DNA from: Euryodendron excelsum
Lineage: Eukaryota > Streptophyta > Magnoliopsida > Ericales > Pentaphylacaceae
Reading direction: 5' to 3'
Assembly: GCA_033060915.1 (NCBI GenBank)
Contig: CM065384.1
Location: 32,850,501 to 32,914,500 of the forward strand
Length of the DNA stretch: 64,000 nucleotides
The notes under the pieces were generated by a model that worked only from the letters and a program-made list of their open reading frames with translations, made no database searches and was not told the origin of the DNA. Positions 10,535 to 24,199 of this stretch are shown one piece after another. How positions within the stretch are numbered: position 1 is the first letter of the stretch; the number at the start of each line of letters is the position of its first letter. Position numbers and translations under genes: made by a program.

Positions 10535-13354
10535 ATGTGACCTCTTGAAACAGGCCGGCTGAAAATAGGAGCTTGCACGTGGAAGATGAAACTTAATGTT
10601 CTCTTATTACCAATTGGATATACCTGCCTTAGTTTCTTCCCTTTCTTCACAAGCTTCAGTTGATTAGAAAGGAACAAGCTTCCTTATTTTTTTCCCCACT
10701 TCATACATTATATATACATATATGTTTTGGTTGGAGGCTACAATTTAGCTAATTGTACTTCAGTACATGGATATGATACTGAGATTTCTCGAAGTTTCTC
10801 TTCGTTTTGGTAATTTGTTCTTTTGGCAGTTTACAGCCCCTTATATATTTCTCAATTCTTTAGACAGCTGTGGTATTTATAAATTAGAAGTTAGCTGCTG
10901 TAAGCTAGTTTGTCGTCTAGGGTCTTCTGCTAGCTTCTGAAAATAAATTCTTTAAGCTTGCTGTAACATAGTATGAATGCCAGGAGAAGGATGTGCTGTC
11001 AGAAATCCCAGGACCCAATCCCTATTTGTTCGAGAAATTGTGATCCCTATTTAGGTATTTTTGGGTAATTTTACAGGAAATTGCAACCATGAATGCCAAA
11101 TGTGAACATAGTGTTTGTTTTGGTTATTAACCATTCAAACAGGTGTTGTGAGAGTGCTACACATGATGCATGAAGACTAACTATATATTTTTTCACCCAG
11201 CATGAATAATTACACTATTATTTCCATCATAATTTTTTTTATTTTTTGTATATTTATTGAGTCTCACAATGTAAATTGTAAATACTAACTCCTACTAAAA
11301 TTTTGTTGGAGAGAGAATATTGTGTGACAAAGCAGGAGTGTGGATGGGCTTGCTTTAGCAACCACGTGATGATTCGAGTTCGTGGTGAGTGTAGGACCTG
11401 AGCGAAGGGGTACCGCAAGTGCGCCATGAGCGTAGTAGCCCCTTGTCAGGGGTAGATATTGGTCGGATATCGTCATGCTTACATTAAAAATAATTTTTAA
11501 TGGGCCTAAAATTATATTCAAAATAAAAATAAAAATTACATGCCCAGCCTGTCCATTTGAACTGACTCTTTTTTATTAAATGAATTTATTCACTAAAAAT
11601 AATATTAAATACATAAAATCTAATTGCATAAATATATTATTTTACATATATTTCGGTCTAAACTAAGCTTTAAACAAACTTTTCAAACCCACTCGTTAAT
11701 ATAATCGAGCCTAAAAATATTTCAAGTCCTATAAATAATGGCCTAGCGGGCTATTGGGCCCATAACCACCCCTATCTCTCGAGCATGCTCCTTGTACAAT
11801 CAAGTATCGGTATGCATAGGTCGAGTTAGATTGGGTCCGTGCTAGACTAGAACCAACCCAATATTGATCAGTTCCACTTTTATTAAATATTATTTAACTT
11901 ATTTATTTAAAAAAATAAAATAATAGGATTGGCCTTGCATTATTAATTTTTAAAAAAAATAAAAAAATAATATACAAATATAAATTAATAATAATTAAGT
12001 ACAAATAACAATGATTTAATGGCATATATAAAATATATGTAGACTTTTATGAGATATAAAAATTGGATCTCAGTTGGTTCTTGGATCAGTTCGAATTTGA
12101 TCAGTTCTGAATTTGGTTTGGGTCAAAAAATGTGAAATCCATAACCAAACCAAGTAGATCAGTTTGATATTTTTTAAACTTAAAATCAAGCCAAACTAAA
12201 CCAACTCAAAGAGCCTGAGTTAGTTCAATTTTCGAGTTTCTCGGTTCATTTGTGCACCCTACAATCAAACAAAGAGTTAAGTATACGGGGATCTATGCAC
12301 AGGAGCATATTTGCCAATGAATGGAAGCCTATTGTTCTTTTGCCGGTCATTCAATATCTTATTGAAAAGAACAAGAGAGGGATACAAATTACGATAAATG
12401 CATAAATTATTCTGATCACCTAAAATTAAAGAGCAAATAGGGATATTTTTTTTCCAAACTACCCGTTGGAAAAGAACAAATATTGAATGTGGCAATCACA
12501 CGTGATTTCCATTATAATTTTGAGTATATATTTATGTGGAATCCATTATGAATAATGCAATCACAACGAAAATCACATTATGTGATCATCATTTGAAAAA
12601 ATTTCTTTTGTATTTATGTAAGACCAATCATGAATGCTAAGATTACAACAAGTCTCATCGTAGGGCCCTTATTTAGAATAGTTTTTATTCGTAAGAAGAC
12701 ATAAAATTCATGCTAATTAAGATATAAATATATATATATATATATATATATTTGTACACTAGATGTCTATCTGTGTAATGCACATGAATAAGAGTTGTTC
12801 AAATTATAAATAATTAATTTAAAATTTACAATAATTAATTATACAATCGCATTATATCTTTGAAATATAAATAAATATTGATATATATGGTATTTTATTT
12901 AATTATAATCACATTTTTATGTTAAGTTAAAAAAAAAAGTCTTGACAATCGATATTATATATATATCTTACAAAACTAATACATCATATCATATCTCTAA
13001 AATATAAATAGATATTGATATATATATATATATATATGATATTTTATTTAATTATAATTATTTTCTTTTAGAGATATTAAGTTAAGAAAGAGTCCTGACA
13101 ATATGATATCATATATATATATGTATCTTATCTATATAAAAAAACTAATATTATCTTATCTTATATATATATATATATATCTTACAAAACTAATACAGTA
13201 AGTTTAATAAAAGAATAAATTCAATAGTTATCTAATCAATTGTTCCTGTGACGTGATATTTTAAAACTATCTAAATATTTAGAGTGTCACATAAAAGAGA
13301 GACAAAGTATAAGAACAAACACAACTTTTATATATATATATATACATATATATG
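10535..13354. other. AT-rich intergenic region with TA microsatellites
   Basis: The first few hundred bases are the TRIP4-like 3' flank. From about 11160 the region is very AT-rich with several (TA)n runs: about 12728-12751, 13017-13037, 13160-13177 and 13328-13353. Two related AT-rich blocks near 12840-13100 ('gatattgatatatat...gatattttatttaattataat') look like a local duplication. A GC-richer patch at 11300-11480 is discussed under rejected items. No gene was found. Confidence 0.5.
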
Positions 13355-16034
13355 ATTAGAAGAAGGTGGAGGATGACTCCAACCCTGACCCGGGTGCCTC
13401 CATTACGGGGTTAACCCGCTCAATTAGTGTGATTTTGTTAGTTTCGGATACCACACCATTAAAATAACATAGTATCATAGTTCCACCGAAATATATTTTC
13501 TGTCCACAGATATGCACACAGTGACACACATACTCTCCGACATGTACGCCCATATGGAGAGAAACTTTCCATTTTCTCTCTTCAACGGCCTTGAATTTGC
13601 GACGTTCGGTGAGACACTCCATTGGGTTGGGTGGCCTTCTTTGCCTCTCTTCTCTTCTCTGCCGGTTTCATCATCTCTCTCACACTTTATGCATACATGC
13701 CCACTACGTAAATGTGTATATATTGCGGTGGCGGAGATGTCTTTGATTTGACTGAGCCCGCGAGATCGCTTTTTCCCTCTAAGATCCGTAAGATATTTGA
13801 CTTTCTATGTAGTTCTGTGTTCTTGTTCTTCATTTATTTTATTGGCTTTTTAGCCTGTATATTTTTGCTTACTTGTCAAAAAAAAATCTTTACCCTGAAT
13901 ACTGCATCTGGAGCTGAGTAAGAGTTCTTTTTTTTTTTTTTTTCACTTTTTTGGGCAAAATTTTTTTTGGGTCTTTGGAATTCATAATGTGCCATCTAAA
14001 CTACTTTGTTTATCATGATTGGTTGTTTCAGATTGTTATCAGAACTTCAGATTTGTGATATATTGTCTAGCTTGCTTGTGGACAGTTAATTTAGTAATTT
14101 AGTAGCCCTTTACTTCATTTTGATCTCAAAAGTGTTAGCAGAATTAAACAAAATGTTTCTATTGTACTTGGTTCTGTATCCTCATTCAGTTAAACATAAT
14201 GCCAGTAACTACATGCCCTGTTTCAGGGACACTCATGAGTATATCTTCTTACTATGGGATCAACCTTTTATCGTAATCTGAATACGTACTTAAAATGCTC
14301 AACACCATGAGATTTTGCCCGCAATGGAAATGATATGTATGCCATGCAAAATCACACACTTTCATAGATTACATAATACGAATGGAGAGTTGAAAAGGTG
14401 TCTTATTTTTCTTTTTAAAATAAGTTTTTTGATGCGTATCATATATCTCCACAGCTTCTAACCTCTTAGAAATAGGTAGAAAACACAAGTATATCCATAG
14501 AAAACACCATTGTGTTTTTAGAATGAAGCATTAGATGAAACATGATCAAAATGACTACGATCTGTGGGTTTGAAGAGTGACGATAAAAATATTGAAATAA
14601 CATACATTTCATTGCGTCGTTATATCTCATGCCAACTAAATTTCACAAGTTCTATTCCATACTTATGACATTTGAGATTCAAAAACACTAGGTAGAGAAA
14701 ATTCAAATAACCAAGTAACATATCAGAATTCATGTTTCACATTTCATTTTCCACATAGTCCCATTACCACTATACAAGAAGGAAAGAAAATGAAAAGAAA
14801 AGGAAAGAAAATGGAAAGAAAAAACTATCAGGCCTTTCTAAATATAATCACATAGAAAACTTTTCCTCATTATGTTTCTTGTCCTTAAATAACTACAGTA
14901 GTTCTTGCAATGTGTTAACACGCAATTTAGATTTCAATTTCCACCTTGCAACATTTTAAGTTTTCAAAATTTTGCCTACAATAAGCCATCTAAATATTAC
15001 AAGGCTTCACTTGATGTAAGTAGGGTTAATCTAATCAATGGCAGATTCTTAGTGCAGGAGAGTAGATATGTGAAGAAGATAGGCAATAGCAAAAGCAAAA
15101 GTCTCCTTTTTATCTTAGCGAACCTTTGCTAATGTTAATTTTTATAACTTATGCTTAATTATTTTTTCCTGAAAATGTTAAAGAAAATTAAGGTATGCAT
15201 GTATGATATGTATTGTGAATCATACATCACACCATTTATTGGGCGAGTATTGTAAGAACATTTAACATAAGGCACGTGTTAGTGATATGTATTAACTTAC
15301 ACTTACAAGCATACAATTGTGTGTATTCATTAACCATCAGCTATTATTAATACTTTGAATTGATTAATTGCAGAGATGCTGGAGGATGCACAATTGCCTA
15401 TCATTTTGTATACAGAGAGGGTCACAGGAATGTTGTATTTTGGGAGGACTAGTCAGAAAAAATGTTTTATTTTGTGACTAACTCGAGTTGTTGGACATGG
15501 ACAATCTGCAATCTCTAGACTAAGGGGCTGACCTTGTGTTTGTGCATTTTCTGAATTTACTCTACTAAACATACTTACATTACACTTACAGATTCATATT
15601 TCTTTATGTTCGATTCAGAATATGTGTGCATAAGCACCATAGGCAGTGCAACAAGAGTTCCAGATAATTAACTTCAGGAGACTTACAGAAAATTAATTTC
15701 AGGATGAAAACTTATATGATCCCGTATATATTTATGGTTTTTGTTTGTTTGTTTTTTTGTGGCAGGTTTAAACATAGTTGGAGTCTTTTATATGTCTAAA
15801 TGAGTGTTAGATGTTGGCGTTGTGTGAATGGGTGTCTGATATTGTAAATGTCAACAAGTTTGGTGCAAATGTTATTTTCCTTCAATTTTCTATTTGAAGT
15901 ATTATTTCCTCTTTAAGACCTGTTCATGTTTGAGTATTTTCTTATCCAACTTTTTCAGAATAAGCATGCCTTTTGTTCCAATTATCTATCAATTTTAGAG
16001 TACTTCGAAAGACAAAAATCATTACAGGTGAACG
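13355..16034 (+). promoter_or_regulatory. Probable promoter and 5' leader of the PMT-like gene
   Basis: Between 13500 and 13800 the DNA changes to the CT-rich composition of plant 5' leaders. 'AGATCCGTAAGAT' near 13782-13794 offers a donor, and 'TTACAG|GTGAACG' just before the ATG at 16035 offers an acceptor. A 5' leader intron of about 2.2 kb, as is usual in PMT genes, is therefore plausible. The rest (13930-15970) is AT-rich, with no coding stretch recognised. Confidence 0.35.
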
Positions 16035-19000
16035 ATGGCAACAAAAGGGAATTCAGGAGACAACAGAACTAGGAGTTCCGTATCTATCTTTATTGTTGCT
16101 GGGCTGTGTTGTTTCTTCTATCTTTTGGGTGCGTGGAAAAAAAGTGGTTTTGGTAAGGGAGACAACATAGCTTTGGAGATAACAAAAAAGGCAGACTGCC
16201 AGCATCCTTTCCAATCTCAATGTCGAGATTCGTCATGGCAATGAAGCTGGGACAGTCGATGATCCTGAATCAGAATTCAAGCTTTTTGAGTAGTGTGGCC
16301 ATCGCTTCATTGATTATACTCCCTGCCAAGATCAAATGCGGCCAATGACGTTCCCTCGAGAAAATATGAACTAGAGGGAGAGACATTGTCCTCCAGAAGA
16401 AGAGAAGCTGCATTGCCTTGTTCCAGCAGCAAAGGGTTATGTAACTCCATTTCCATGGCCCAAGAGTCGTGACTATGTCCCATTTGCAAATGCACCATAT
16501 AAAAGCTTGACAGTTGAGAAGGCAGTTCAGAACTGGATTCAGTATGAAGGCAACGTGTTTAGGTTCCCTGGTGGTGGAACACAGTTTCCTCATGGGGCAG
16601 ATGCTTATATTGATCAACTTGCTTCAGTGATTCTGATACGCAACGGAATGGTTAGAACTGCATTGGATACTGGTTGTGGGGTAAGTCAAAGTTTGTAACT
16701 GCATCCTTAATTCTTTTATAATCTGCTTGGTAACTTGGTTGTTCTGCCTTCAGTACCTGCGAGTGCCCTAGACGTATTTTCTTTTACTAAGGATTAGGAA
16801 TATTATTTCCATTTTTACTCTCTATTTCAATTCGTTTTAATGTGTCTTTCCTACATGCTGATTTCCTATAAACAAAAGTGCTCCCCTTCTTATTAGGGGC
16901 TTAATATCCTTTGTTCTTTTTGGTTCCTTGTCTGTGCAGCTTGATTTGGCTGGCCTGGGGCTCTATATTGTTGATTGATTTATTGCTATTGGTTCTCGTG
17001 CTTAGGTTGCTAGTTGGGGTGCATACCTGTTCAAAAGAAATGTCCTTGCTATGTCATTCGCCCCAAGAGACTCACATGAAGAGCAAGTTCAATTTGCTTT
17101 GGAAAGAGGTGTGCCTGCAATTATAGGTGTTCTTGGAACAATAAAGCTACCATATCCATCAAGAGCATTTGACATGGCTCACTGCTCCTGTTGCCTGATT
17201 CCATGGGGTGCAAATGGTGAGGACTGTTACTAAAGTAGATTTCCTTGTGGTATTTTATGCGTTATATTGATGGTTTCTACATGTGTTGTAGTGAAACCAA
17301 GGGCTTCCTTGCCTTTTGGAGTTTGGGCTTGTAATTTTCAGGCTTAAATATGATTTTGATCAGCCAAGATGCTAAAGCTCGGATTGATTAGCCAGAATTA
17401 TCATTGCGTGAATATGCTTGGTTCAGATTTGATGAATCACCGGAGTCTAATATTTATGAAATACACCATTTTGTAATTCTAAAGTCTTCAAAATAGAGTA
17501 TTCCTACCTTAAGACCCTAAGGCATTGTTAGCTACTGAGTATTTCCTGCTAATGAGCTTCACAGTTTAATATCTCCATGATGACTTATCAACGAGCTTAT
17601 GTGTCATATGAAGTAGCTCATGTTTTGGTGTATGGAGCCAGAAATGTTTCTAGGCACAACTGCTTAGACATGTTAAACTTAACTTTTGGTTCAGGATTGC
17701 TTCAGAAGCTTTTTGCAAAGGCTAACTCAAGATGAGTGGACTATAGAAGATGATTCAGATGAGCTACAATTACTAGTGTGCAGACTCATGGACCTACTTT
17801 ATTCTAATGATGCTGCTCTTTCTTTCTTTATCTTTGTTGCGCATTCTAATGATTAAGTTTGGATCTTGAGTAATGATTTTATTATTTTGTTTTTCCTTTT
17901 GAATCAGTGATTGACATAATATATGCCCATACTTGTATGTGTACATGTATGTAATGGCATCATTGAACTTGTCTCTGTAGATGGAATGTACATGATGGAA
18001 GTTGATCGAGTTCTTAGACCTGGTGGATACTGGGTGCTTTCAGGTCCACCCATCAACTGGAGGATTAATTATGAAGCATGGGAACCCCCAAAAGAGGAAC
18101 TTGAGGAGGAACAGAGGAAGATTGAAGAGATTGCCAGACTTCTCTGCTGGGAAAAGAAGCATGAGAAGGGAGAAATTGCCATCTGGAGGAAAAGAGTAAG
18201 GAGTATTGCTCTGAGCAGGGTTCTCGTGCTACTGTGTGTGAATCCACAAATGCAGATGATGTCTGGTATGTTTTTGCACTTGATAACTATAGGCATTCTA
18301 CCAGCTTGAATGTAATAATTGTTCAATGCGATATAATTCCAGTTGTCTTGCTTTCTTTATTCTCAAACTTTATTGTAGGAAATTGTCTCAGCAAATATGT
18401 GCTGGCCATGAGACTGTAGATTTGCATAGTTAGCTTTTATCATGGTCTGAGGACTTCATATTTTATCTTGGAATAAGTTTTGAATGATTTTTAAGCAATT
18501 TGAAACATTGCAAATCTTCTAGGAGATTCTGCAGAGCTTCTGATTTGTTACACTTTCTGCAATGTATAGGTACAAGAAGATGGAGGCATGTGTAACTCCT
18601 CATCCAGAGTCTAATAGTCCAGATGAAGTTGCTGGTGGTGGATTGAAACCATTTCCAAATGGACTTGATAATGTTCCTCCCAGAATAGCTGGTGGGTCTG
18701 TCCCCGGATTTCTGTTGAATCATTCCTGGAGGACAATATATTATGGAAGAAGCATCTGAAAGCTTATAAGAGGGTCAATAAGATTATTGACTCCGGGAGA
18801 TATCGCAATAGTATGGATATGAATGCTGGTCTAGGAAGTTTTGCTGCTGCAATTGAATCTCCCAAATTGTGGGTTATGAATGTTTTGTCAACAATAGCTG
18901 ACAAGGACACTCTTGGTGTTATTTATGAACGGGGTTTGATCGGCATATATCATGATTGGTATGTCTCTGAAGCACGTGTCATCTGTTTGGTTATTGCTCT

Positions 19001-19791
19001 ACCTTATCTTGAGGGCTGCATTTACATCTGGAATATGACTTGCTTGGATAACATTTAAGATCTCCTCTCTCTCTCTCCCTCTCTCTTGCTGGAAAAACAT
19101 CTACATATCCATATTCTTTAAGGTAGCTTTAATATTTATTTGGTATCATATGTCTAATATTAAAAGTTCACAACATGTAGTAGCTTTAGTAACTTCTTGT
19201 TTGATATGCGTTTGCATCCACTGGTTTGTGCATGAATCATTACACTGGATACATGCTTTTGTTTTTCGTGATTACTTTGTGCAATGACCCTTTGCATTTC
19301 TGCTCAAACCAAAAACAATTTTACAATTTACATTTGTGAACTATATCATTCAGCTTCAAGTGTGACAATCGGAGTTCGAGTATGAGAGCAGCCAGTTTAT
19401 GCAGATAATGCCAAAGTTAGGTTTGTCTCACACTTAGCCGTCCAACACCCTTGATTAAGCAGGACCAACACTGGTTAATGTCCTTTATTTTTTAATCCGT
19501 TAGCTTTAGACAACTCCAGGCTGTTGACATTTTCTGAGCGACTGTTTGGGGAATGTTATTAGTTGCATAGCAAGAGGCAAACCATTGTTCTTTGGTTATA
19601 ATTTGTAGTAAAAAGCTTCTAAGACGGTCTCTTTATCAATGTACTTTTTATTATGACAATATAGTTGTCAAGGGCAGTACGCATTGTTGATGTTGTAGAT
19701 TTTCTGTTGATGAGGTTAGGTATCAGAGAACTAGCAATAGTTATAATATTCTAGAATTATGAAGAGCCATTGAGGTACCTTAGAATTTGGT

Positions 19792-19792
<1 letters not shown>

Positions 19793-19854
<62 letters not shown>
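19793..19854. repeat. (CT)n microsatellite in an intron of the PMT pseudogene
   Basis: An uninterrupted CT dinucleotide run of about 31 units. Arrays this long and pure mutate quickly and would make a variable marker. On the minus strand it yields a spurious poly Arg-Glu frame. Confidence 0.97.
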
Positions 19855-19856
<2 letters not shown>

Positions 19857-20350
19857 GTAGATTGAACGTGGTAACTTAGTAGAATTTTCCAATGTTAGTA
19901 AATATCTTAGTTGAATATCAAAACATATCCAACTGCAAATTGTCATTGCAGCAATGCCAAACAAAACTTACTGAAAATGTTGTTTCTGCTACTAGGATTG
20001 TCATAAAATATAATGATTTGCAGGATGTTGTACACTGCACTAAATCTTCATTAAAAAAAGGACCTTATTCCAAAACTTCTTCCTCCCCTTCTTGCATTTT
20101 CTTTCCATAGATAATAGATTGAGCAATCATCATTTTGTTACCATTCTACGAAATAGTTTTGTTGCGGAAGGCTTGCTATTGTATTCTCGTTTTGCTCTAT
20201 TCATATTTTTTTTAGCCATGTCAGCTCTATTTGTTTTTTTGTTTTTTTCATTAGTCATGTCAAAGGTACAAGGACTTTCACATCCTCACCTTGCGCAGTT
20301 CAAAATTGCTGGCTAGGCTGCAATAGCCTCTGTAGGGGTTTACTCCGTTC

Positions 20351-20722
20351 CATGGCATGAATTGATGCTTATTGGTGTTTAAGATTGCCATAAATCCTTT
20401 TTAGCCGCCCCAATATATGAGGGTATAGCTCTAGCTGTTTCTAATAGTAGAAAACTTTCCAACTACCAATCATTGCCGCTTAGATTTAAGTTTTGTATTA
20501 GAAGACTCATCAAATATAAAAAAAAAGATAAAAATCGTAGTGGATGAAGTTCTTAAAAATAAAGATGCTACTTTGCCACTATTTTTTTTTTTTCTAAAGT
20601 GACAAGGCAAAATTACTTGGATTTGGGAGGGTAAACATAAAATTATTTGAGTTTTGGGGGGACGATATACGTCTTTTAATATAAATACTCAAAAGTATAA
20701 AGGGTCTGAGAAATTTTTTTTT

Positions 20723-20768
<46 letters not shown>

Positions 20769-20990
20769 ATATACATATTTTATCGTAAATACTCAATAAC
20801 AGATAGGGTCTAAGGTAATTTTTCAAAACTTAGGGGGGTTGTGGGCCCCGCCCGCTCCCCTTGTGGGTCCGCCGGTGGTTCAATCACATGGATTGGTGCT
20901 TATTGGTGTTTAAGAATTCCATAAATCCTTTTTACCTGCCGCAATATACGAGGGTATAGCTAGCTGTTTCTAATAGTAGAAAACTCTCCA
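20351..20990. repeat. Direct duplication (~105 bp) flanking a block with a T19-G34 run
   Basis: The sequence at 20351-20460 recurs at 20887-20990 with small changes; both copies contain 'ttattggtgtttaag', 'gagggtatagct' and 'tagctgtttctaatagtag'. The 426 bases between them contain a run of 19 T (20714-20732) immediately followed by 34 G (20733-20766), and end in a G/C-rich block (20838-20875). The interior resembles a common plant repeat with long G runs near its ends. The block lies in the last long intron of the PMT pseudogene. Confidence 0.8.
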
Positions 20991-21957
20991 ATGCTTTGTT
21001 TCTGTTATTACTTGGATTTTTTAGTCAAACTATTAGTATTCTCTGTTAATTTTGGTATTTATCTTTTTTAATAATGGCTAGAGAGAGGGAAAAAAGAGGA
21101 AGGGAGAGGAATAAAGAACTTTAACAACTTTATGTGTATTGATTTGCTTTGGCCTTTCCATATTTCTTTTCTCCTTTGATGTGTTTCTTTTGTTTTTTTC
21201 CCCCCATTTTTACCTTCTTCAGGTGTGAAGCCTTCTCCACGTACCCCAGGACATATGACCTTATTCACGCTAATGGTGTATTCAGCTTGTACAAGGACAA
21301 GTAAGCTTTTCTCGACTCTAATATATGATGTTAAAGGTCAAGGCTCCATTATCAGTTATTTAGACCTTCTGAGCTACTCATTTTGCTCGTGCTATGCATG
21401 CTTACTAGTTTTAGTTGTCTAATTCACTCACATTCTACAAATATCTAAAACACAGAAAAGGTTAGGATACATCATTCGATTGGATTGTCAACCACCTTTG
21501 GTGATAATCTGGTATGACAATTAGCTCAGATACTCCATTGATTATGAAATACACCTCCGACCAGTTATTAGATCTGGTATGCTGTTTAAGTAGAACCAAT
21601 TGATATTGGGCCAATATTTCTACACCGGACACATCCTGTCGGTTATATATCAAATGCACTGATGCTTTTGTAGGCCAAAAACTGCTTCCCAACTGTTTTG
21701 CATCTATTCACAATCCATGTAGGTGTAATGCAGAGGACATTCTTCTAGAAATGGATCGGATCCTACGACCTGAACGTGCAGTTATATTCCACGATCAAGA
21801 GGATGTGCTAGTCAAGGTGAAAAGAACTGTGTCAGGTATGAGGTGGAACACCAAAGTGTTGGATCATGAGGATGGCCCTCTTGTCCCTGAGAAGGTACTT
21901 TTTGCAGTTAAATGGTACTGGGTTGCTGGGGAGAACAATTCCACATCCTTGCAGTGA

Positions 21958-22694
21958 GTGGGGAAGAAGTGGGGGAAATTCTGGCATGATTTAGCCGGCA
22001 ATGCTGCTACGTCTGACTCGGGGTCCAGCGGGTTTTAGTAATTTATATTGTTGGCAATGGAGAAATTAGCAAGCGGGGATGGCGGCTTCTGCAGTTTTGT
22101 TGTTGATTTATTCACTCATGTTCTTCTGTTCTAGTCATAGATTTATTTAATCCATTGATTATGATCCTTGTTAGTTTTTAACCATCATTTCTTTTCTTTT
22201 CTCTCTCTCTTTTTTTTTTTTTTTTTTTTTTTTCCCCTTTTCCCCCCTTCCTACTTCATGTTTCCGGGCTCTAGTATGCCCCGCCAAATTTTTTTAAACA
22301 GATCTTAAGTTCATTATGAATGTTATTTATCATTCATTTTGCCTCCAATTTCCATTCATTACTGATGACTGTTAAGACTATTATTGTTTAAATTTCTGCT
22401 TTAACAATTAAATGATAAGTTGCGGTTTTTATGCAAACTGTGAATATTTGACATTAATCTTGTATGATAACAAAATCAAGTGCTTCAAGTTGAACATATT
22501 CAATGGTTTGGTAAACCAATGTGACTTGACTTGTCATTAAATGCTACGAATATCAAAGGAAAAGGTCGTTTTCTTACGAAATGATAAATTTTCCTGAAAT
22601 TTTCAAGTTTAACAATATGATAATAAATATTTCAAAATTAGAAATTTAGTACTAAAAATTTGAGTACTTCATTTTTAGTTTGTACCAAACAACC
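21958..22694. other. 3' flank of the PMT pseudogene, no gene
   Basis: AT-rich sequence with a pyrimidine tract at about 22190-22250 (CT run, T run, then C-rich). No coding stretch or transposon ends are visible before the MITE at 22703. Confidence 0.5.
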
Positions 22695-22702
22695 CCTAAG
22701 AG

Positions 22703-23217
22703 TAGGATTTGGCAATAGGGTGGGTTAGGTATAGGTTAGGCTAAATCCTACCCCTGTCCCTAATTGAAAATTTTCACCTCATACCTTGCCCCAAACCGAC
22801 GAGGGGTTAGACTTTCCTACTCTGTTTCTCACTTAAGTTAATCTAAGCACGGGTTAAAACATATTAAAACTTTTCAAAATAGAACTAATTCTCTAAATTT
22901 TACAAACACTAATACAATATAAAATAGGTATAAAAAGAGGCTAAATTTCAATTATAAGAAGTAGGATTAAAACCCAAACATTTCCTTTATATACCAAGAA
23001 TATTTTGTATTATTAAAATATAAAAGAAGTATTTAGGGATTTCAAACTATAACTGGGCACGGGTTCGGGGCAGAGTGACCTAAACCTTACTCCATCTCAA
23101 ACCCGATTCGGGTTATATTTTCTTCCGCGTGCTATGCCCCAAACTTATTTATTAATGTTTTAAACCATTCCTATTAGAAGTGGGGTTCGGGTTTCTCGGG
23201 TTAAATTGTCATCCCTA
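22703..23217. mobile_element. hAT-like MITE, 515 bp
   Basis: The ends are inverted copies of the hAT-type terminus: it begins 'taggatttggcaatagggt' and ends 'gggttaaattgtcatcccta'. The flanks are CCTAAGAG on the left (22695-22702) and CTTAAGCG on the right (23218-23225), an 8-bp duplication with two mismatches, as expected for hAT elements that have aged. The interior has 'cgggttcggg' phrases common in plant hAT MITEs and no coding capacity. Confidence 0.6.
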
Positions 23218-23293
23218 CTTAAGCGTGTTTGATACAACATGCATGAATGGAAATGACCCGATAATCCTTCTAGCATAAAACCTTAGACGTTTA

Positions 23294-23325
23294 TGCTTCG
23301 TTTGGTAATGCTATTAGTTTTTGTT
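23294..23325 (+). repeat. Left terminal inverted repeat of the Harbinger element
   Basis: Pairs with the reverse complement of 35161-35192. The shared core is 'tgtttggyaa' followed by 'gtttttgttt' 15 bases later. T-rich filler follows in both copies. Confidence 0.65.
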
Positions 23326-24199
23326 TTTTTTTTTTTGTGTGTTTTTATTGTGTGTTTTTTTGTTGTCTATTGTTTAAAAAATAAAAATAGAAAACATGTT
23401 TGGTAACCTAATATTACAATATACAATATTTATACCAATTAAATTAACTTATCGAGGCGAGAACATTCACGTCCATCTCTTGGCTGCTTGTTCTCTCTCT
23501 CTCTCTCTCTCTCTCAACTAATTGTTGTATAATGTCATCAATTGCCTATTTCTTCTCTCTATCTATCTCTCTCGCCCTTTATCTCTCCCTCCCTCTCTCT
23601 CTCTCTCCATGTTTCTCGTTCTCTCTCTCTCTCTCTCTCACCTTCTTTGGCCTTCAGTATCTGCCCCCCACTTTTGTTTCCTAACCAAATGTATAATGGC
23701 AAAATTCATGGGTGAGGGAGCAGCTAATTAGTATACGAGCATGTGATTGAAAAATTTGGCCTCTGACTACAAAATTCATCCCTTCTCATTGTACACATGT
23801 AGTACATGGAAACACATATATTAGAAATGCCATAACAAGGAGGTCATCTTTAGCACATATGATACAATTGGTAATATTTGCCTTTTTTTTTTTTCAAACA
23901 CAATCAAGGCAGCATTGACCCGATTATATCCCGGTTATAGTGCATACGCATCTGCCCATATGAAACTATCAACGTGATCCACTCCACAAGGGCACTGATA
24001 AAATGATCAGCCATTATTTCTTTTGGTTCGTGCCACATATACACGCATTCTACCTACACCACAAGCACAAAGTGGTCCATATTGGTGTTCTACTGCCATC
24101 TCGTGACAACCTGCACTCAACTCATGAATACCTTCTTTTACTTATCAACATTTAACTTATGAAAAATAATATTTATGCACCATCGTTTATAATAATATT

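Larger units (their letters stand above)
16035..21957 (+). pseudogene. PMT2-like S-adenosylmethionine-dependent methyltransferase, disrupted
   Basis: Six exons can be traced: 16035-16680, 17006-17216, 17981-18265, 18570-18958, 21223-21300 and 21723-21957. All joins keep phase and follow GT-AG. The product starts [15 protein letters not shown], followed by one membrane span ([19 protein letters not shown]) and the plant DUF248/PMT domain with [15 protein letters not shown] (SAM-binding), [32 protein letters not shown] and [13 protein letters not shown]. Such proteins are Golgi type II membrane proteins implicated in pectin methylation. Five lesions break the frame: a shift near 16200, TAG at 16291-16293, TAG at 16372-16374, and one-base losses near 18197 and 18709. 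Conserved sites are also altered (CSCCLIPW where CSRCLIPW is usual; RPERAVIF where RPEGAVI is usual), which fits relaxed selection. Introns are kept, so it is not a processed copy. Sequencing indels could explain the shifts but hardly both stops. Confidence 0.88.

Noticed and set aside
11300..11480. GC-richer patch with 'gattcgagttcgtgg', considered as a SINE or tRNA-derived element
   Set aside because: The B-box resemblance is partial, no matching A box is at the right distance, there is no A tail and no target duplication.
17682..17790. 'gattgcttcagaagcttt' stretch in intron 2 of the PMT pseudogene, considered as a missing exon
   Set aside because: The exons on either side join directly in phase at the family's usual junction, and this stretch has stops in all frames.
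20594..20776. Minus-strand frame encoding poly-Pro and poly-Lys
   Set aside because: It is only the translation of the G34 and T19 runs.
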